Origin: a virus | Virus record (IMG/VR): IMGVR_UViG_3300001679_000053 | Coordinates: 38,519 to 102,518 of that record | Strand: one strand, 5' to 3' | DNA length: 64,000 nt | Part shown: one piece after another, positions 26,401 to 35,900 of the stretch | How the letters are laid out: each line of letters starts with the position of its first letter | Numbering within the stretch: position 1 is the stretch's first letter | Position numbers and translations under genes: made by a program | Notes under the pieces: model-generated | The model's database searches: none | Seen by the model: only the letters and a program-made list of their open reading frames with translations | Told to the model about the DNA's origin: nothing

Positions 26401-26996
26401 CCGGCGGATAGTGTGTTGGCAATTTTGTCTTCACCATTCTGATTACTGGTGTCTCTAAGGTGAATTTTGAGCTTCTCGAATACTACGGTGGCGCCGAATT
26501 TCGGGTGGCCGGCAGCTATCCTCGTCGTACCTTTGAAATATTCGCCCTCGTACGCGTATTCATCAAACTCCTCGTCGGTCATCTGTTCCCATGCATTAAT
26601 ACCATCAGTTGTAAGGCGCGCCGCTATCCCGCTTCGGTTGGCCGCGGCATCCATGTAACCCTCTGCCCATTCGGAGGACGTATCAGCAGCGTGACCGTCG
26701 GCTTCGGCGGCTGCTATCAAAATAGCCATGGCTTCCCTGCCACCTACATCCCCCGAAGTAGTCGTGGTCAGGGTGCCATCATCACCGACGCCTTCTGAAG
26801 CGCTTAAACTACCGTATCGAGTTGACCACAGATCATCACCTGGCCAGGACTCATCGAAGAGGCCGTCATCATCATAAGCATAGACGTCACCCCACTCTGA
26901 TTGCAGCCCCCCCCAGTTCTGGTTCATGCGCGCCTTGTAGGCTGCTATCACGGCGGCGCGATGAGTTTGCCTCTCTTCTGAAGTTAACTCCGGCAT
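23481..26996 (-). CDS. Large tail/baseplate hub-like structural protein
   Basis: 1171 residues. The N-terminus is acidic and low complexity; the C-terminal 150 residues have the look of a hub/tail-tip beta domain (SYIFVNPLGLAPN, then GIGGYYMIVRSAHSFGPG, then TRIDAVWVASIGG), a pattern seen in phage hub proteins carrying a tube-like module. Middle parts contain beta strands (LRLFRVTETR) and long helices (600-700). No lysozyme motif was seen. Position directly after the gp53-like and gp48-like genes supports a baseplate hub or wedge role. The exact T4 equivalent is unclear. Confidence 0.65.
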   Translation of the reverse strand: MPELTSEERQTHRAAVIAAYKARMNQNWGGLQSEWGDVYAYDDDGLFDESWPGDDLWSTRYGSLSASEGVGDDGTLTTTTSGDVGGREAMAILIAAAEADGHAADTSSEWAEGYMDAAANRSGIAARLTTDGINAWEQMTDEEFDEYAYEGEYFKGTTRIAAGHPKFGATVVFEKLKIHLRDTSNQNGEDKIANTLSAGSTKDGNQNMLTGNLMEREKEEEAKAATPPDTPTSKISRAGIAYDTVEYREQCFLLSQIFHIVQHRVDVLNENEDEHKNLPYIDEGQTVGPSSDPKNVVPTNSSIMIDALTPYAFINRLTQYPDQQTFIDLPTADLSQLQPQIRLFRVTETRNASTTQLEENSTEMLFDTSTTRQDLEEFMKPTGKRGFGAGIKSFNVNYEASNPFALKKSISAELTIFANTFDELTRDRGGYSYIDLALKTGGMSSLDSFDAAHGNNLSPNDKAKRYNLSKLNFRLKAVVGWSRPPGVQGLSSPAIANTLSSSFVTINLTPTIHTFDFDEMGRVTFKIQYLAYIDDFFDEPSYSIFSDYKSLEAQKERELRYRMIADTCDSDALSKFKEDQHEEVLKELSDARASIWSLLQEGTNLRYINLKYSSLRKYSENPAYFNLKKAEEEALDINNLRDAKKGLKNGLAAAVKEYKDNPTAKGQGHTDKKNANSTQQVALVYFYVSDLIDIILKSIDNNLDAAVEFYTKRVNSGGAEGDFDDASMHSKMKKAWKSAELADNYSPANYGALTALQKTALNNALDAGHSAEVQGDLYRAVRLRENFRRYRAVFGPIEILNMANPGESLSVNIGDLPISYKYFMEWLTGRTLAKDRPYYPISAFLNDFINGLIKGFVNDGECFKRGTGQSKQKTTLCQTAITAYNRQENTSDVFSEMLAEYRVRTKERTSHDTNRLHLYYHDAGQDNTASWRPIDRWPILEVSGPPGSPVTSRGLSREINYICYYAGRNSPNERMNGDPYEDMARGVMHYTAGKDAGIVKTIKFTKTEAPGLKEVRFEQDGYDGLAQLREVYNVTIDTYANVSAFPGSYIFVNPLGLAPNMTFSSKIDPDKLSARDLSTYGIGGYYMIVRSAHSFGPGIANTRIDAVWVASIGGDQKSETGSDRYDTVDAEGKAIERQTKCSFIKGVYSTAGTERGKKDEPGDTVGEAPGQ

Positions 26997-26997
26997 A

Positions 26998-27336
26998 TTA
27001 TAGTCCTAAAATTTCCAATACGCTGGAGGCATTGACCGGAATGCTAATTTGATCCCCTGGGAAGATGTCTGCTTCCGTCGGTGTTCCATTATACCATGCA
27101 ATGATCCACCATAGGCGAGAGTCTCCATAGTATTGATGGGCCATCTGGTAAAACCGATCACCATACTTCCAAATGTAGGCGTTAGTCGTTAAACTTGCGC
27201 GGGCATTGACGCCCGGGTTAATCAGTCGAGGTGTGGCGTACTGGATTATGCGCTTCTTATCGTTTCTTTTCTTGCGCAAAAATGAGTAATAATCGCTAGC
27301 ATTAATAAGGCGCCTTGTGTCTTGATATCTTCCCAT
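26998..27336 (-). CDS. Baseplate wedge protein, gp53-like with LysM-type domain
   Basis: 112 residues. The C-terminal half (WKYGDRFYQMAHQYYGD, then LWWIIAWYN, then IFPGDQISIP) is a LysM-like fold as found in the gp53 family of baseplate wedge proteins: an aromatic GD..Y.iA..yyGd..lWw.Ia..N pattern ending in PG..l.IP. In T4, gp53 joins wedges around the hub. Ribosome binding site AAGGA; tight spacing to neighbours on both sides. Confidence 0.75.
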   Translation of the reverse strand: MGRYQDTRRLINASDYYSFLRKKRNDKKRIIQYATPRLINPGVNARASLTTNAYIWKYGDRFYQMAHQYYGDSRLWWIIAWYNGTPTEADIFPGDQISIPVNASSVLEILGL

Positions 27337-27345
27337 AGTTTATCC

Positions 27346-28479
27346 TTATTTGTCCCAGCCCGCAAAGCCGTCGTCGGCGGGTATGGCGCCAAGGCCGGCT
27401 CTGCGTTCTATTTCGGACCACTCCTTTTCTGCATAGTTGCCTCTTAGTGCAGACTCTTCATATGCATTGAGATCTCCGTCTTTGAGTGCGCTTAAATCAC
27501 TCCCTAAACGCCCTCGACCTATACCAAATGGACCAGATGTTCCAAACATGCCGCCATAACGTGCCTCTGCGTCGTCAAGCTGCTGCTGTCGTACATCGCG
27601 CATTTCACGTGCTTTTTCAGCGAGCGTTGCTTTCATGTCAAATGACAGGCTCTCGGATCCGGTGTCCCAGGGCTCCTCCAAGACCACATTGTATGGAAAC
27701 CCGGGTGCTAGTTCATTACCAGAGGAGTCGAAGCCGATGGTTTGTTCATGAATGCAATTAAAGGTTACCGATACATCAATCAATTTGGGCAAAACAGTAT
27801 TAAAGCCTTTTTCCAGAACACCTTCTTTTTCCAAGTTATGGTCTATCTGAACCGATGAAATTACACCAAGTATACCTTGATTGGCTATATTGGTGGACTT
27901 ATATTGGTCGAAAAGGGCTGAGCCGCTCATGGTACGGGCTATGACGTGGTGATTCTGTGCCCACAGCGCGTGGGAACGGCCGTAGGGGTCACCGCTGGCC
28001 GGCCCAAGTTGTGCCAAGTTCATTACTTTCATGCGAACAAGAGGCGACTGCCCAATGATTCGTCCGCCGCCTTCGTCGTCGATATACGTAGGATATAAGT
28101 ACTGAGTTAATTTCTGTACTCTGCCTAAGTTTTCGTATGCTTCGCCTTCTGAGAATGCGGGTACTTTAAAGTTTAACGAGATCTGGCGTTGGGTGCCTTT
28201 AAACATGTAAATTGGATCGGTGCGTCCATATACTGTATCTGATGCCCAATCGCTATTAAACGTTTCGTTATAGGCGACAATGAAGGCTTTGAAATATACA
28301 GCCTTTTGGCTCGGGACGTGGAAGAATGACAATTGCATCCCTCGGATACCATCAGAACTCGCATAAGCATCAGACGGATCGACCTCGATAACAGGCATAC
28401 CAGTGCCCTTGACACCAGTTGTGGTCTTGCCATATTTTCCGCTTCTAAATTGATCTGTCCAGTTTTGCCAGTCTGCCAT
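27346..28479 (-). CDS. Tail tube initiator / baseplate-tube junction protein (gp48/gp54-like)
   Basis: 377 residues. Residues about 55-150 look like a tail-tube-type beta domain (VYFKAFIVAYNETFNSDW, YMFKGTQRQISLNFKVPAFS, then LTQYLYPTY), and 200-250 add ISSVQIDHNLEKEGV and DVSVTFNCIHEQ, the second half of the fold. Such proteins cap the hub and nucleate tube polymerisation. The C-terminal 90 residues are charged, low complexity and probably flexible. It lies directly downstream of the tape measure, the usual place. AAAGGA precedes the ATG. Confidence 0.75.
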   Translation of the reverse strand: MADWQNWTDQFRSGKYGKTTTGVKGTGMPVIEVDPSDAYASSDGIRGMQLSFFHVPSQKAVYFKAFIVAYNETFNSDWASDTVYGRTDPIYMFKGTQRQISLNFKVPAFSEGEAYENLGRVQKLTQYLYPTYIDDEGGGRIIGQSPLVRMKVMNLAQLGPASGDPYGRSHALWAQNHHVIARTMSGSALFDQYKSTNIANQGILGVISSVQIDHNLEKEGVLEKGFNTVLPKLIDVSVTFNCIHEQTIGFDSSGNELAPGFPYNVVLEEPWDTGSESLSFDMKATLAEKAREMRDVRQQQLDDAEARYGGMFGTSGPFGIGRGRLGSDLSALKDGDLNAYEESALRGNYAEKEWSEIERRAGLGAIPADDGFAGWDK

Positions 28480-28510
28480 TTGTACTGTTTCCTTTTAAAT
28501 TATATACCGG

Positions 28511-31135
28511 TCAATGGCCGGCCATACCTTGGTAGCTAACAGCGCCCAGTCGACCGTCTACTATCTCGGTTACTACTGTACCTAGTTGGTCCTTGCCAAT
28601 ACTGATCGGAATACTTACTTGAGTTGTTTGTGGACCGCCTCCTGCGCCGGCGGTAGTGGTGCCCATAGCACTAGCTACTTGATCGAGTAGTCCGGTGGCG
28701 CCGAACATATCTGCTAACGGAGTCATCGCGCTTCGGACACGTTCTGCTGCGTCAGCCTTTAATTCGTCCATGGAGACCTGTCCGGCTTTCAGGCGACCAA
28801 GAGTGACGCCGGCTTGGTCGGGAACACCCGCATAAACCTCGTCGACGAGAGCCGGCATCTTGGCGGCTACTGACTGCATCGGTTGCACGAATGTCGGATC
28901 GATAACCTCTCGCATCATCTTTTCGGATGGTGAGGATATTTCCATTTCTGTTTTGATACCCGTTACCGACTCAGCCCATTCGCCCGGGAGCCACTTAACA
29001 AACTTGCTTACATTATCCTTAATGCCGTCGAAATTGAAGGTTTCTGCGAACAAGTGTCCGAGTTTACCAAGTAGGTTACCAAGCATTATAATTGGAGACA
29101 TTAAAAGCTTAAATGCTGACGCTGCGGTTTTTAAGCTTTTTGCTAGCATCCCTCCTGTAAAGAGATCCAGGAAGCTCGGGGAATTTTTCTTTTTGACGAT
29201 TCCCATAACCTCTCCAAGCCACAGGACAAGATGGGTGAGAGCGTAGACGAGCAACCCAATGGGGGCGTACACGAGCGCCAGGGCCGCGCCGATGCCGATC
29301 ATGACGTACATCATGGCTTTACCAGCCATTATAATCATGTCCTTGTTTTCTTTAAACCAATCCGAAAGCTCGCCAAGCTTGTCAACAAAATATATAATTT
29401 TCTCCGGGAGGGCTTTCATGCCCGGCAACATTGCAGTCTCCATAAGTAATGCAAAGCTATCTCCTAATTTTTGCAGCGGCCCTTCGCCCTTAGCAAAAGC
29501 CTCCAACATATCCTGAAGTGGCTTCTGCATTTTTTTCATTGTGGGGAGAAAGGAGGCTAACGTATTTTTAAGAAGGTCCATTGTGGATTGCCAGTTTTTA
29601 GCCTTTGCTCGTTGCTTTTCAAAGTCTTTTGATGTCTGTCCAATACTTCCATCTAATGCGTTAAAGTCTCCGGACATCATCGCCGCCAATTCACCCACAT
29701 CTTTCAAGCCTGCGGCATTCGCATAGAATTTCTTCTGATAATAACTCATCTCGTTAAAGGATCCAACGGTGTCCATAATGCTGTCCTTGATCATGCTAAA
29801 GCGCTCGACAGGATCGGTCGTCATCATAAGATCCATCGCATTAACCATATTACCACCAATTGCTGCATTCAGCATACCGGCTTGTTTTGCGGCGCCTTCG
29901 AAGGTGTCAAATTTCTCTGTGATTGCAAGAATACGACCGATCTCCATTCCCGTAACCTTGGAAACCATCGCAAGTCTCTTAAACACTCTTTCGCCGTCGC
30001 TGCCAAAACGCTTAAGCTCGTCTGCGCTAGCGGCAAAGTCTTCCATCATCTTGCTGATTGGCACGCCGATATCGGATGCGTGGGCAGATAGCCCTAACAG
30101 AAGTTCGTCTGCACCACCGATACCTATTCCCAGCCCCTTGGTAGCTGCTTGCGCGATTTTAGCGGAGGTTTCTACACTTACACCAAACTCACCCATGAGG
30201 GCGGTTGTTTTGTAAAGATCATCGCGAGCTTTTCCTGAAGCCATCGTATAGTCAGTTGTGCTCTTGTAAAGCGCTCCCTGCGCTGCAGTCGCCTCTTCCA
30301 TGGAAACACCTACTGCGCGCATATTGTACTCTAAGTCTGGTATCGCTTTGCCGAATTTTGCGGCTGCACCGGTGGATCGTTGAAAGGCTACTGTAGCATC
30401 TCTGGTTTTTACTGCGAGCATGATGGTGAATTCGATGAGTTTCGCGATGGCGGCCACCACCAACAGAATAATACCAATGCCGAGTGCAGCGGTCAGCATC
30501 GAGGCGGAGACCGCGCCGGCTCGGAGGGCTTTCGTCAGATTGCCGGCCAATTTCCACATGCTGTGTAGTCCTTTTCCGCCCTTCAGAATTGCAGAACCAA
30601 TTTTGGACTGCCCGAGTGCTTGGGCGCCCAAGTTTTTAAGCATCGATTTGCCTTGCTCAATACCTTTGAGTCCGTTTTCTAAGTTTTCTTTTTCGGTCTT
30701 GATGTTTCTTTTATTTTGCTTTAGTTTGCTAACCATACCCTTAAGCGTCTCTTGGGAAACGGATTTATCTTTTGTTGCGAGCGCTAGTCTCTTCTCATCT
30801 AGACTCAAGCTATCTTGCAGAAGAGCAATCCTATCCTGAGCTATTTTTTCGTGGTGTTCCGTCTTCTTCAAAAAATTAAACATCGAAACATTCTTCTTCT
30901 CAAGGAGGGTAAGCTCCGCCTCCTGCTGTTTCAAAGCCTCATTTTGGGCGCCGATTGACTTTTTCTGGTCGGCTGTTCTTTCCTGCAGGCGTTTCGCCTC
31001 GTGGGCGGCTGCATCTTCTTGGTCCTTGCGAATCTCCTTGACGATCTTTAGGTTTTTTTCGTTGAGGGCAATACCTTCGCGGATAAGCTCATTTTCTGCC
31101 GCTAGGTCCGCTGCGCTTTTTCCGTCGTCTGCCAA
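28511..31135 (-). CDS. Tail tape measure protein
   Basis: 874 residues. A long charged coiled-coil N-terminus (1-160) is followed by a hydrophobic stretch near 215-245 (ALGIGIILLVVAAIAKLI), a mostly helical middle, a second hydrophobic cluster near 600-640 (YVMIGIGAALALVYAPIGLL) and a Gly-rich tail. This is the typical layout of tape measure proteins, which set tail length and may help DNA cross the membrane. The start is TTG with GAGG eight bases upstream; no ATG lies near. It follows a terminator-like hairpin (31173-31200). Confidence 0.85.
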   Translation of the reverse strand: MADDGKSAADLAAENELIREGIALNEKNLKIVKEIRKDQEDAAAHEAKRLQERTADQKKSIGAQNEALKQQEAELTLLEKKNVSMFNFLKKTEHHEKIAQDRIALLQDSLSLDEKRLALATKDKSVSQETLKGMVSKLKQNKRNIKTEKENLENGLKGIEQGKSMLKNLGAQALGQSKIGSAILKGGKGLHSMWKLAGNLTKALRAGAVSASMLTAALGIGIILLVVAAIAKLIEFTIMLAVKTRDATVAFQRSTGAAAKFGKAIPDLEYNMRAVGVSMEEATAAQGALYKSTTDYTMASGKARDDLYKTTALMGEFGVSVETSAKIAQAATKGLGIGIGGADELLLGLSAHASDIGVPISKMMEDFAASADELKRFGSDGERVFKRLAMVSKVTGMEIGRILAITEKFDTFEGAAKQAGMLNAAIGGNMVNAMDLMMTTDPVERFSMIKDSIMDTVGSFNEMSYYQKKFYANAAGLKDVGELAAMMSGDFNALDGSIGQTSKDFEKQRAKAKNWQSTMDLLKNTLASFLPTMKKMQKPLQDMLEAFAKGEGPLQKLGDSFALLMETAMLPGMKALPEKIIYFVDKLGELSDWFKENKDMIIMAGKAMMYVMIGIGAALALVYAPIGLLVYALTHLVLWLGEVMGIVKKKNSPSFLDLFTGGMLAKSLKTAASAFKLLMSPIIMLGNLLGKLGHLFAETFNFDGIKDNVSKFVKWLPGEWAESVTGIKTEMEISSPSEKMMREVIDPTFVQPMQSVAAKMPALVDEVYAGVPDQAGVTLGRLKAGQVSMDELKADAAERVRSAMTPLADMFGATGLLDQVASAMGTTTAGAGGGPQTTQVSIPISIGKDQLGTVVTEIVDGRLGAVSYQGMAGH

Positions 31136-31172
31136 AGTGATTACCTCGCTATAGAATAATTAGTATGAATAC

Positions 31173-31200
31173 AAAAAAGGCAAGAGTTCTATCTCTTACC
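31173..31200 (-). terminator. Rho-independent terminator before the tape measure gene
   Basis: Minus strand GGTAAGAG, loop ATAGAA, CTCTTGCC, then TTTTTTGT. The stem begins in the stop region of the small gene at 31196. It probably reduces rather than blocks tape measure transcription. Confidence 0.7.
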
Positions 31201-31426
31201 TTTTCTTGGGGGCATTCATGCCTTTGGGCTGGTTATGCGATGACAACGTCTGGCTTGAAGATCCGCCTCGTTGTGAATCTTTCATGGCTGCATTTTCGTC
31301 TTCGATCTGCCTTGCCAAGCGTTCTGTGAACCACAGTCTAAGCCCAACGGGCAAATTATAGGATTCAGTAAGCGACCATCCGCCGGCGTATTTTAGGAAG
31401 AAGAACTGCTCATAGACGTTTCGCAT
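31196..31426 (-). CDS. Small tail assembly protein (putative)
   Basis: 76 residues: an aromatic N-terminal half (VYEQFFFLKYAGGWSLTE, then YNLPVGLRLWF) and a polar, basic, probably disordered tail. Its place between the gp26-like gene and the tape measure gene is where tail assembly chaperones sit in T4-like phages, so that role is inferred from context. No frameshift signal of the lambda G/GT type is evident. Confidence 0.6.
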   Translation of the reverse strand: MRNVYEQFFFLKYAGGWSLTESYNLPVGLRLWFTERLARQIEDENAAMKDSQRGGSSSQTLSSHNQPKGMNAPKKR

Positions 31427-31430
31427 ATAC

Positions 31431-32294
31431 TCATCGGTCAGGCCAAAAAAAGTCCGCTGTCAACGGCACCTCCATTTCCTGTTCGTGATCGCACTCAGAG
31501 CATGCAAACTCTTGTGTCAGATCCAGGTCCGGATTAGTGGCTTTGTATGCGTTTCGCAGATATCGAGAGTCAAGCGATGGAAGGTTTTCAACTACATAAG
31601 AAATGAGTTTAGGATCGTCATCACCATTGACCTGTGCGATAATTGTTTTAAGCTGTTGAGTAATATTGTGCTCGCCGTCCTTCGAACGCTTTGAGCTTTC
31701 GAGAAGCTTTAAAAGCCTCTTCTCTTCGCGGCCGGTCATTAAACCAAAGGTAATGTCTATCTCAGTGCGAGGAAGAGCAACGTTAAACGTACCGTCCCCG
31801 TTATCGACTACGCCAGCATCTTTAGCTTCATCAGCCGTATCCTTTGCTTCACACTCATTCAAATCAAACATAAACTCTTGATTAACGCCGCATGCAGGGC
31901 ACGTAACATTGGTTGTGTACTCGTTGCCATAGCCCGAAACACGGGTTGCAACAACAATTGCGTTTTTATCTCCAATAAGAAGACTACTGACTTCAATGCG
32001 CTTATCAACAATAACGTTACGCAAAACCCTATCGAGGGCAATTCCCTTTTTAAGCAAAGATCTCGAAGTCAGAATATCTTCCTCTTTCGCAGTCATCTGC
32101 TTGATTTCAATGGTGGACTCGTTATGCAGGGGGTGACCCTCCACATAAAAGCGCCCCTCAGATGGTAGATCCACAAACTCTGTAGGAACAACGAAGGAAA
32201 AGGGTGATTCCTGCGCCCCTTCTGCTACTTGTGGAACGGGCGGATCAGCATGTGTTTGCTTTGTGCCGCCAACACGTTCTCTATTTCTTGACAA
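31431..32294 (-). CDS. gp26-like baseplate hub assembly protein with zinc ribbon
   Basis: 287 residues. The N-terminal half carries VPTEFVDLPSEGRFY and IKQMTAKEEDILTS (about 70-83), a pattern I associate with T4 gp26-type baseplate hub proteins. Cys pairs CPACG (near 138) and CSECDHE (near 269) are spaced for one zinc site formed from both halves. It is probably an assembly factor for the hub or tape measure rather than a major virion part. The start is TTG, with GAGAGG upstream. Confidence 0.7.
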   Translation of the reverse strand: MSRNRERVGGTKQTHADPPVPQVAEGAQESPFSFVVPTEFVDLPSEGRFYVEGHPLHNESTIEIKQMTAKEEDILTSRSLLKKGIALDRVLRNVIVDKRIEVSSLLIGDKNAIVVATRVSGYGNEYTTNVTCPACGVNQEFMFDLNECEAKDTADEAKDAGVVDNGDGTFNVALPRTEIDITFGLMTGREEKRLLKLLESSKRSKDGEHNITQQLKTIIAQVNGDDDPKLISYVVENLPSLDSRYLRNAYKATNPDLDLTQEFACSECDHEQEMEVPLTADFFWPDR

Positions 32295-32325
32295 TATACA
32301 CCTCTCAAATTATGGATTGTCTGTT

Positions 32326-32919
32326 TTATACACCGAAGAATTCGTTTCCGCCACCAGCAACTGCTGCAGAAGCATTCGCTGTTTCGACACGGGCCCAATC
32401 ATATTTAAGTGTAACGCTCAACTCAGTCAACTCATCTTCGCCATAGGAAAGATCGCCGAACTTAAGATCTGTAATGAAAGCATTCCACAGTGTCCAGGTT
32501 TCAAGCGGCTTGCCATCGGAGTCAATCTGTGTAATGTAGACTGTTCCAAGTGCGCCGGCGGCTTTAGCCTTAGACATGGTACCCATTTGTTCTGCAGTAG
32601 CATCGGTAGGTGGTGAATACCCTGATTGTACCACAATATCAGAAAGGGTTGCAGTCATATCTGGGTTTACTGGGTCGACAAGCGTAATTGCCGTCTCGTT
32701 CCAAGTGACAGAACCAGGATATTGGAAAGTATGGTTTAGATACTTGTGCTCTGCAGTACTAATACTGAAGGAGGGCTTTTGAACTGACTTTGCATACCAA
32801 AGTGTGGCGCCATTCCCCATAGGATCCTGAATTCCCGTGAATTCTACTGTAAATCTAAAAGATCTTTTTGGATCTTTCAGTGAAGTGTCTTCTCCAAAGT
32901 TTGTTGACCAGAATGGCAT
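32326..32919 (-). CDS. Tail tube protein (gp19-like)
   Basis: 197 residues, the right size for a T4-like tube subunit (163 in T4). It starts MPFWSTNFGEDTSLKDPKR, continues with beta strands FRFTVEFTGI, WYAKSVQKPSFSIST and YPGSVTWNETAITLVDP, and ends ELSVTLKYDWARVE, the order of strands and insertion typical of gp19-family tubes. It polymerises inside the sheath as the DNA conduit. It directly follows the sheath gene; GGGAG precedes the ATG. Confidence 0.88.
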   Translation of the reverse strand: MPFWSTNFGEDTSLKDPKRSFRFTVEFTGIQDPMGNGATLWYAKSVQKPSFSISTAEHKYLNHTFQYPGSVTWNETAITLVDPVNPDMTATLSDIVVQSGYSPPTDATAEQMGTMSKAKAAGALGTVYITQIDSDGKPLETWTLWNAFITDLKFGDLSYGEDELTELSVTLKYDWARVETANASAAVAGGGNEFFGV

Positions 32920-32965
32920 TTTAAGTAATCTCCCTTAATATTGTAACTAGTTGGTTCATAATTTA

Positions 32966-35900
32966 TTAGTCGTCAAAAGACGCTCCAGTTGATGCGATAA
33001 CAAAGTCAATCGCAATGAACTCGATGGCACGTGCCGGCTTGACCATAATCTTCGCATACATGATGTTCTGATCAATCAAGTCAGGGGTGGTGGTGGTTTC
33101 GTCGAGAATCAACTTGTAGTCAGTGATACCAAAGGTAACCTTGACGTTTGCGAGGAATGGCTCGACTAACGAACGGAAGCGGTTCCAAGTGGCCTGTACG
33201 TTCTGCTCGAAGAGAATCTTGGACGAGATGATGGAGATTTGCTTCTTCAAGTAAATCACCAAGCGGCGTACGTTGATTCTGTCCAGTGCAGACTGGCGCT
33301 GTTGGAGGGTCTTCTGTCCGAAGACCACAATTCCAGTAGATGGGAAGGACGCAATCGGATTGATGCGCGCTTCGTATAGAATGTCGCGCTCCTTAGAAGT
33401 TAATCGCTGGGTCACATTCAGAACTGGAAGTCCTGCTGCACCCTCGGTAAGTCCGCCGCGGTTAAAGCCTGCGGGAGCGAACCAAAGTTGCGACTTCTTC
33501 TGTGAGCTAGCAAGAACGCCCATCATGGCGACAGTTGGCGGAATCCAGAGGAGTCGACCTGTTCCCTCATCGCGGGTCTGAACCCACGGATAGAAGGTAG
33601 CGCCGTAGCTTGTATCAATCTTGCGATCTCGAAGCGAGATTGCTGTTTGAGTTGGAGTTGAAGCAAGGCGGTCTGCCTTGTTGGCTTTATAAATCTCGTG
33701 AGTTGGCAAATATACATTCGCTAAGTCAATGAGAGCCAGAGCATCGCCTCGGGCTGCACAGATGTCCATCGCTTTCTCGGTTAATTGATTGTTTGTAAGT
33801 CCGGGTGCACAGAGCATGTTCATATCTATTGCTTCAGGATCCGCAACGCTGTCCATTGCGCGGGCCCAAGTGTGATAGATATAGTCATTGTCCTCAGTAG
33901 ACGATCCAGGTGTCATCCCCTTATTATATGCGGGATCTGGTTTCGTAATATCCCAGCCATCGAATGCACCCCAAAGTGGTACTGTAAACTTGTTGTATCC
34001 AGCATCCAGAATAGCCTTCCAGCTACCAGTTGTGTAGGATTGTTCTCGGGCACGAGAGCCGGAAGCGTAGTAGAATACACCGGTTGAGCCTGAGATAACA
34101 TCGTCCAAGGAGAAAACATACCCCCATCCGTTATATCCGCGCGCACCGATATCACCTGCGGTGGCTGGTGCAGTTGGATCATCCGGCCAGTTTTTGGACC
34201 ACATTCTGTGCATTTCACCAATCCCAGGGGTTGAGATGGTACTGTTTATTCCGCGAGATGTTTGCATACCGAAGTAAGCATTTCGAGGGTCAGTAAGACC
34301 TCCAGCAGAAGCTGAATATCTAAGGCGCGCCTTCGGGAACTCCATTTTGAGAGCAAAGTAATCAAGAGCACCACTACCTATGGACATTCCATGCCTTGGA
34401 CTACGTCCGCCGCCGTGGTCGTAGGCGGCGCCGCCCTGGCGCCAAGAGCCTGTTGCCGGTACCGAGAAGCCTGGCGTGGCGGTACCGCCGGGGGTGTAAC
34501 CGTTGGCTCCAAAAGTTGAACCGGAGCCAGCAAATGACACGTAGGTTCCAGACACACTATTGACACTATCGCTAGTGCCGTGGCCATAGGTACCGCCGGG
34601 ACCGGTATTCAGCCCCAGGCGCCGGCATGTGGCGCCGGAGACATCCAGAAGTTTTGGAGGACCAAAATATCCAAAGGGAAGTGTAACTGCATCAATGGCG
34701 CCTGCTTCGACGTCGGCGTTCATTTGAATATACACAAATTTGGAATTGTTGTCGTATTCGCCATAGCGACGGAGTCTCTTCTCCTTGGCATCCCACTTAA
34801 CATACATATCGCCGATCTTTCGGGCGACAAAGTTGGGGCTAGCTGGGTTGAGGGTACATTCGTCATAACGCTCAAGGACAACAACATCATTATCTGAGTC
34901 GTTCATATCGCGAAGGATGACCGAGAATGTTCCGTAATCGCTAACGGAGCTGTTAGATTGGCGAACATTACTAATTGAAATCTTAACATTGTCCATAAGC
35001 CATTCGCCATGGCCGCGGCCCACGAGGCGGAAAAGCTTCTGTATACCTGGAGCATAATATTCGTCTGCGGCTCCTAGATCCTGTCCAATGATCCAACTTG
35101 TACGCCCCTCTGTAGAAGCTACTTGCTTCATTTGGGCTGGTGTGTTATCTGTATCGACGCTTGTTTTTGTCTTAGAATCAGTTAACGTATTGTATCCTAT
35201 AGCAGTAATCATTCCCACCACATTCTTGTTGGTGGCTAAACCTTTATCAAGGAGATCCTGATCGAAAGTCTCGCCTAAGAAGTAGTTAACTTCGGTAGCA
35301 GACGGGTAGAAATCGCCGGCGGTCGCCAGTTGTGGATTCGTATTAAGCTTCTTGCGAATGTAGTTTTCGGAAGAGTCATTAAGGTTGAACTTAATTTTCT
35401 TGCTGACTCCGGAGGCAGAATAAATAAGAGTGAAAAGACCTGTTGTAGAATTAGCCTTAATCAGAGTGTTAATTCCTTGAACGCCAGCTTTTCCTTCTTC
35501 ACCCGTCGTGCCGCCGGTGGCGGACTCGGTCCCGTATAGGGAACCCGACAGAAGAGGAACGCCCTGCTGTGTATAAATAATAGCAGCAAGAGAGGCTGTT
35601 GCAGCCGCTCCAGAAATGATGCCGCGCAGAGTGCCGCCGGCCGAGGTCTGGGCTGCCGATGCGGATGGAAAGACCCAAAGTCCCCATGCTCCGCCAGTTG
35701 TGCCCATGACAGCCGTAGGTCCAGCATTCGTTGTAGCCCAACCTGCGGCGGCGGCGCCACCAGCAGTTCGGCCTGCATCAGTTTGTTGTCCGAGAAGTCG
35801 CACGTAAGTAACAGGTGCGACGTTAGAGCGGAGGAAAGCCTTGGCAGCGTAGCCACCATACATAGGGGAAGTATAGTTGCCCTCGCGGTAAATATCGCTA

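Noticed and set aside
31196-32294. Programmed frameshift joining the small tail gene and the gp26-like gene
   Set aside because: The genes are in normal tandem order with separate starts and no slippery heptamer was seen at their junction.
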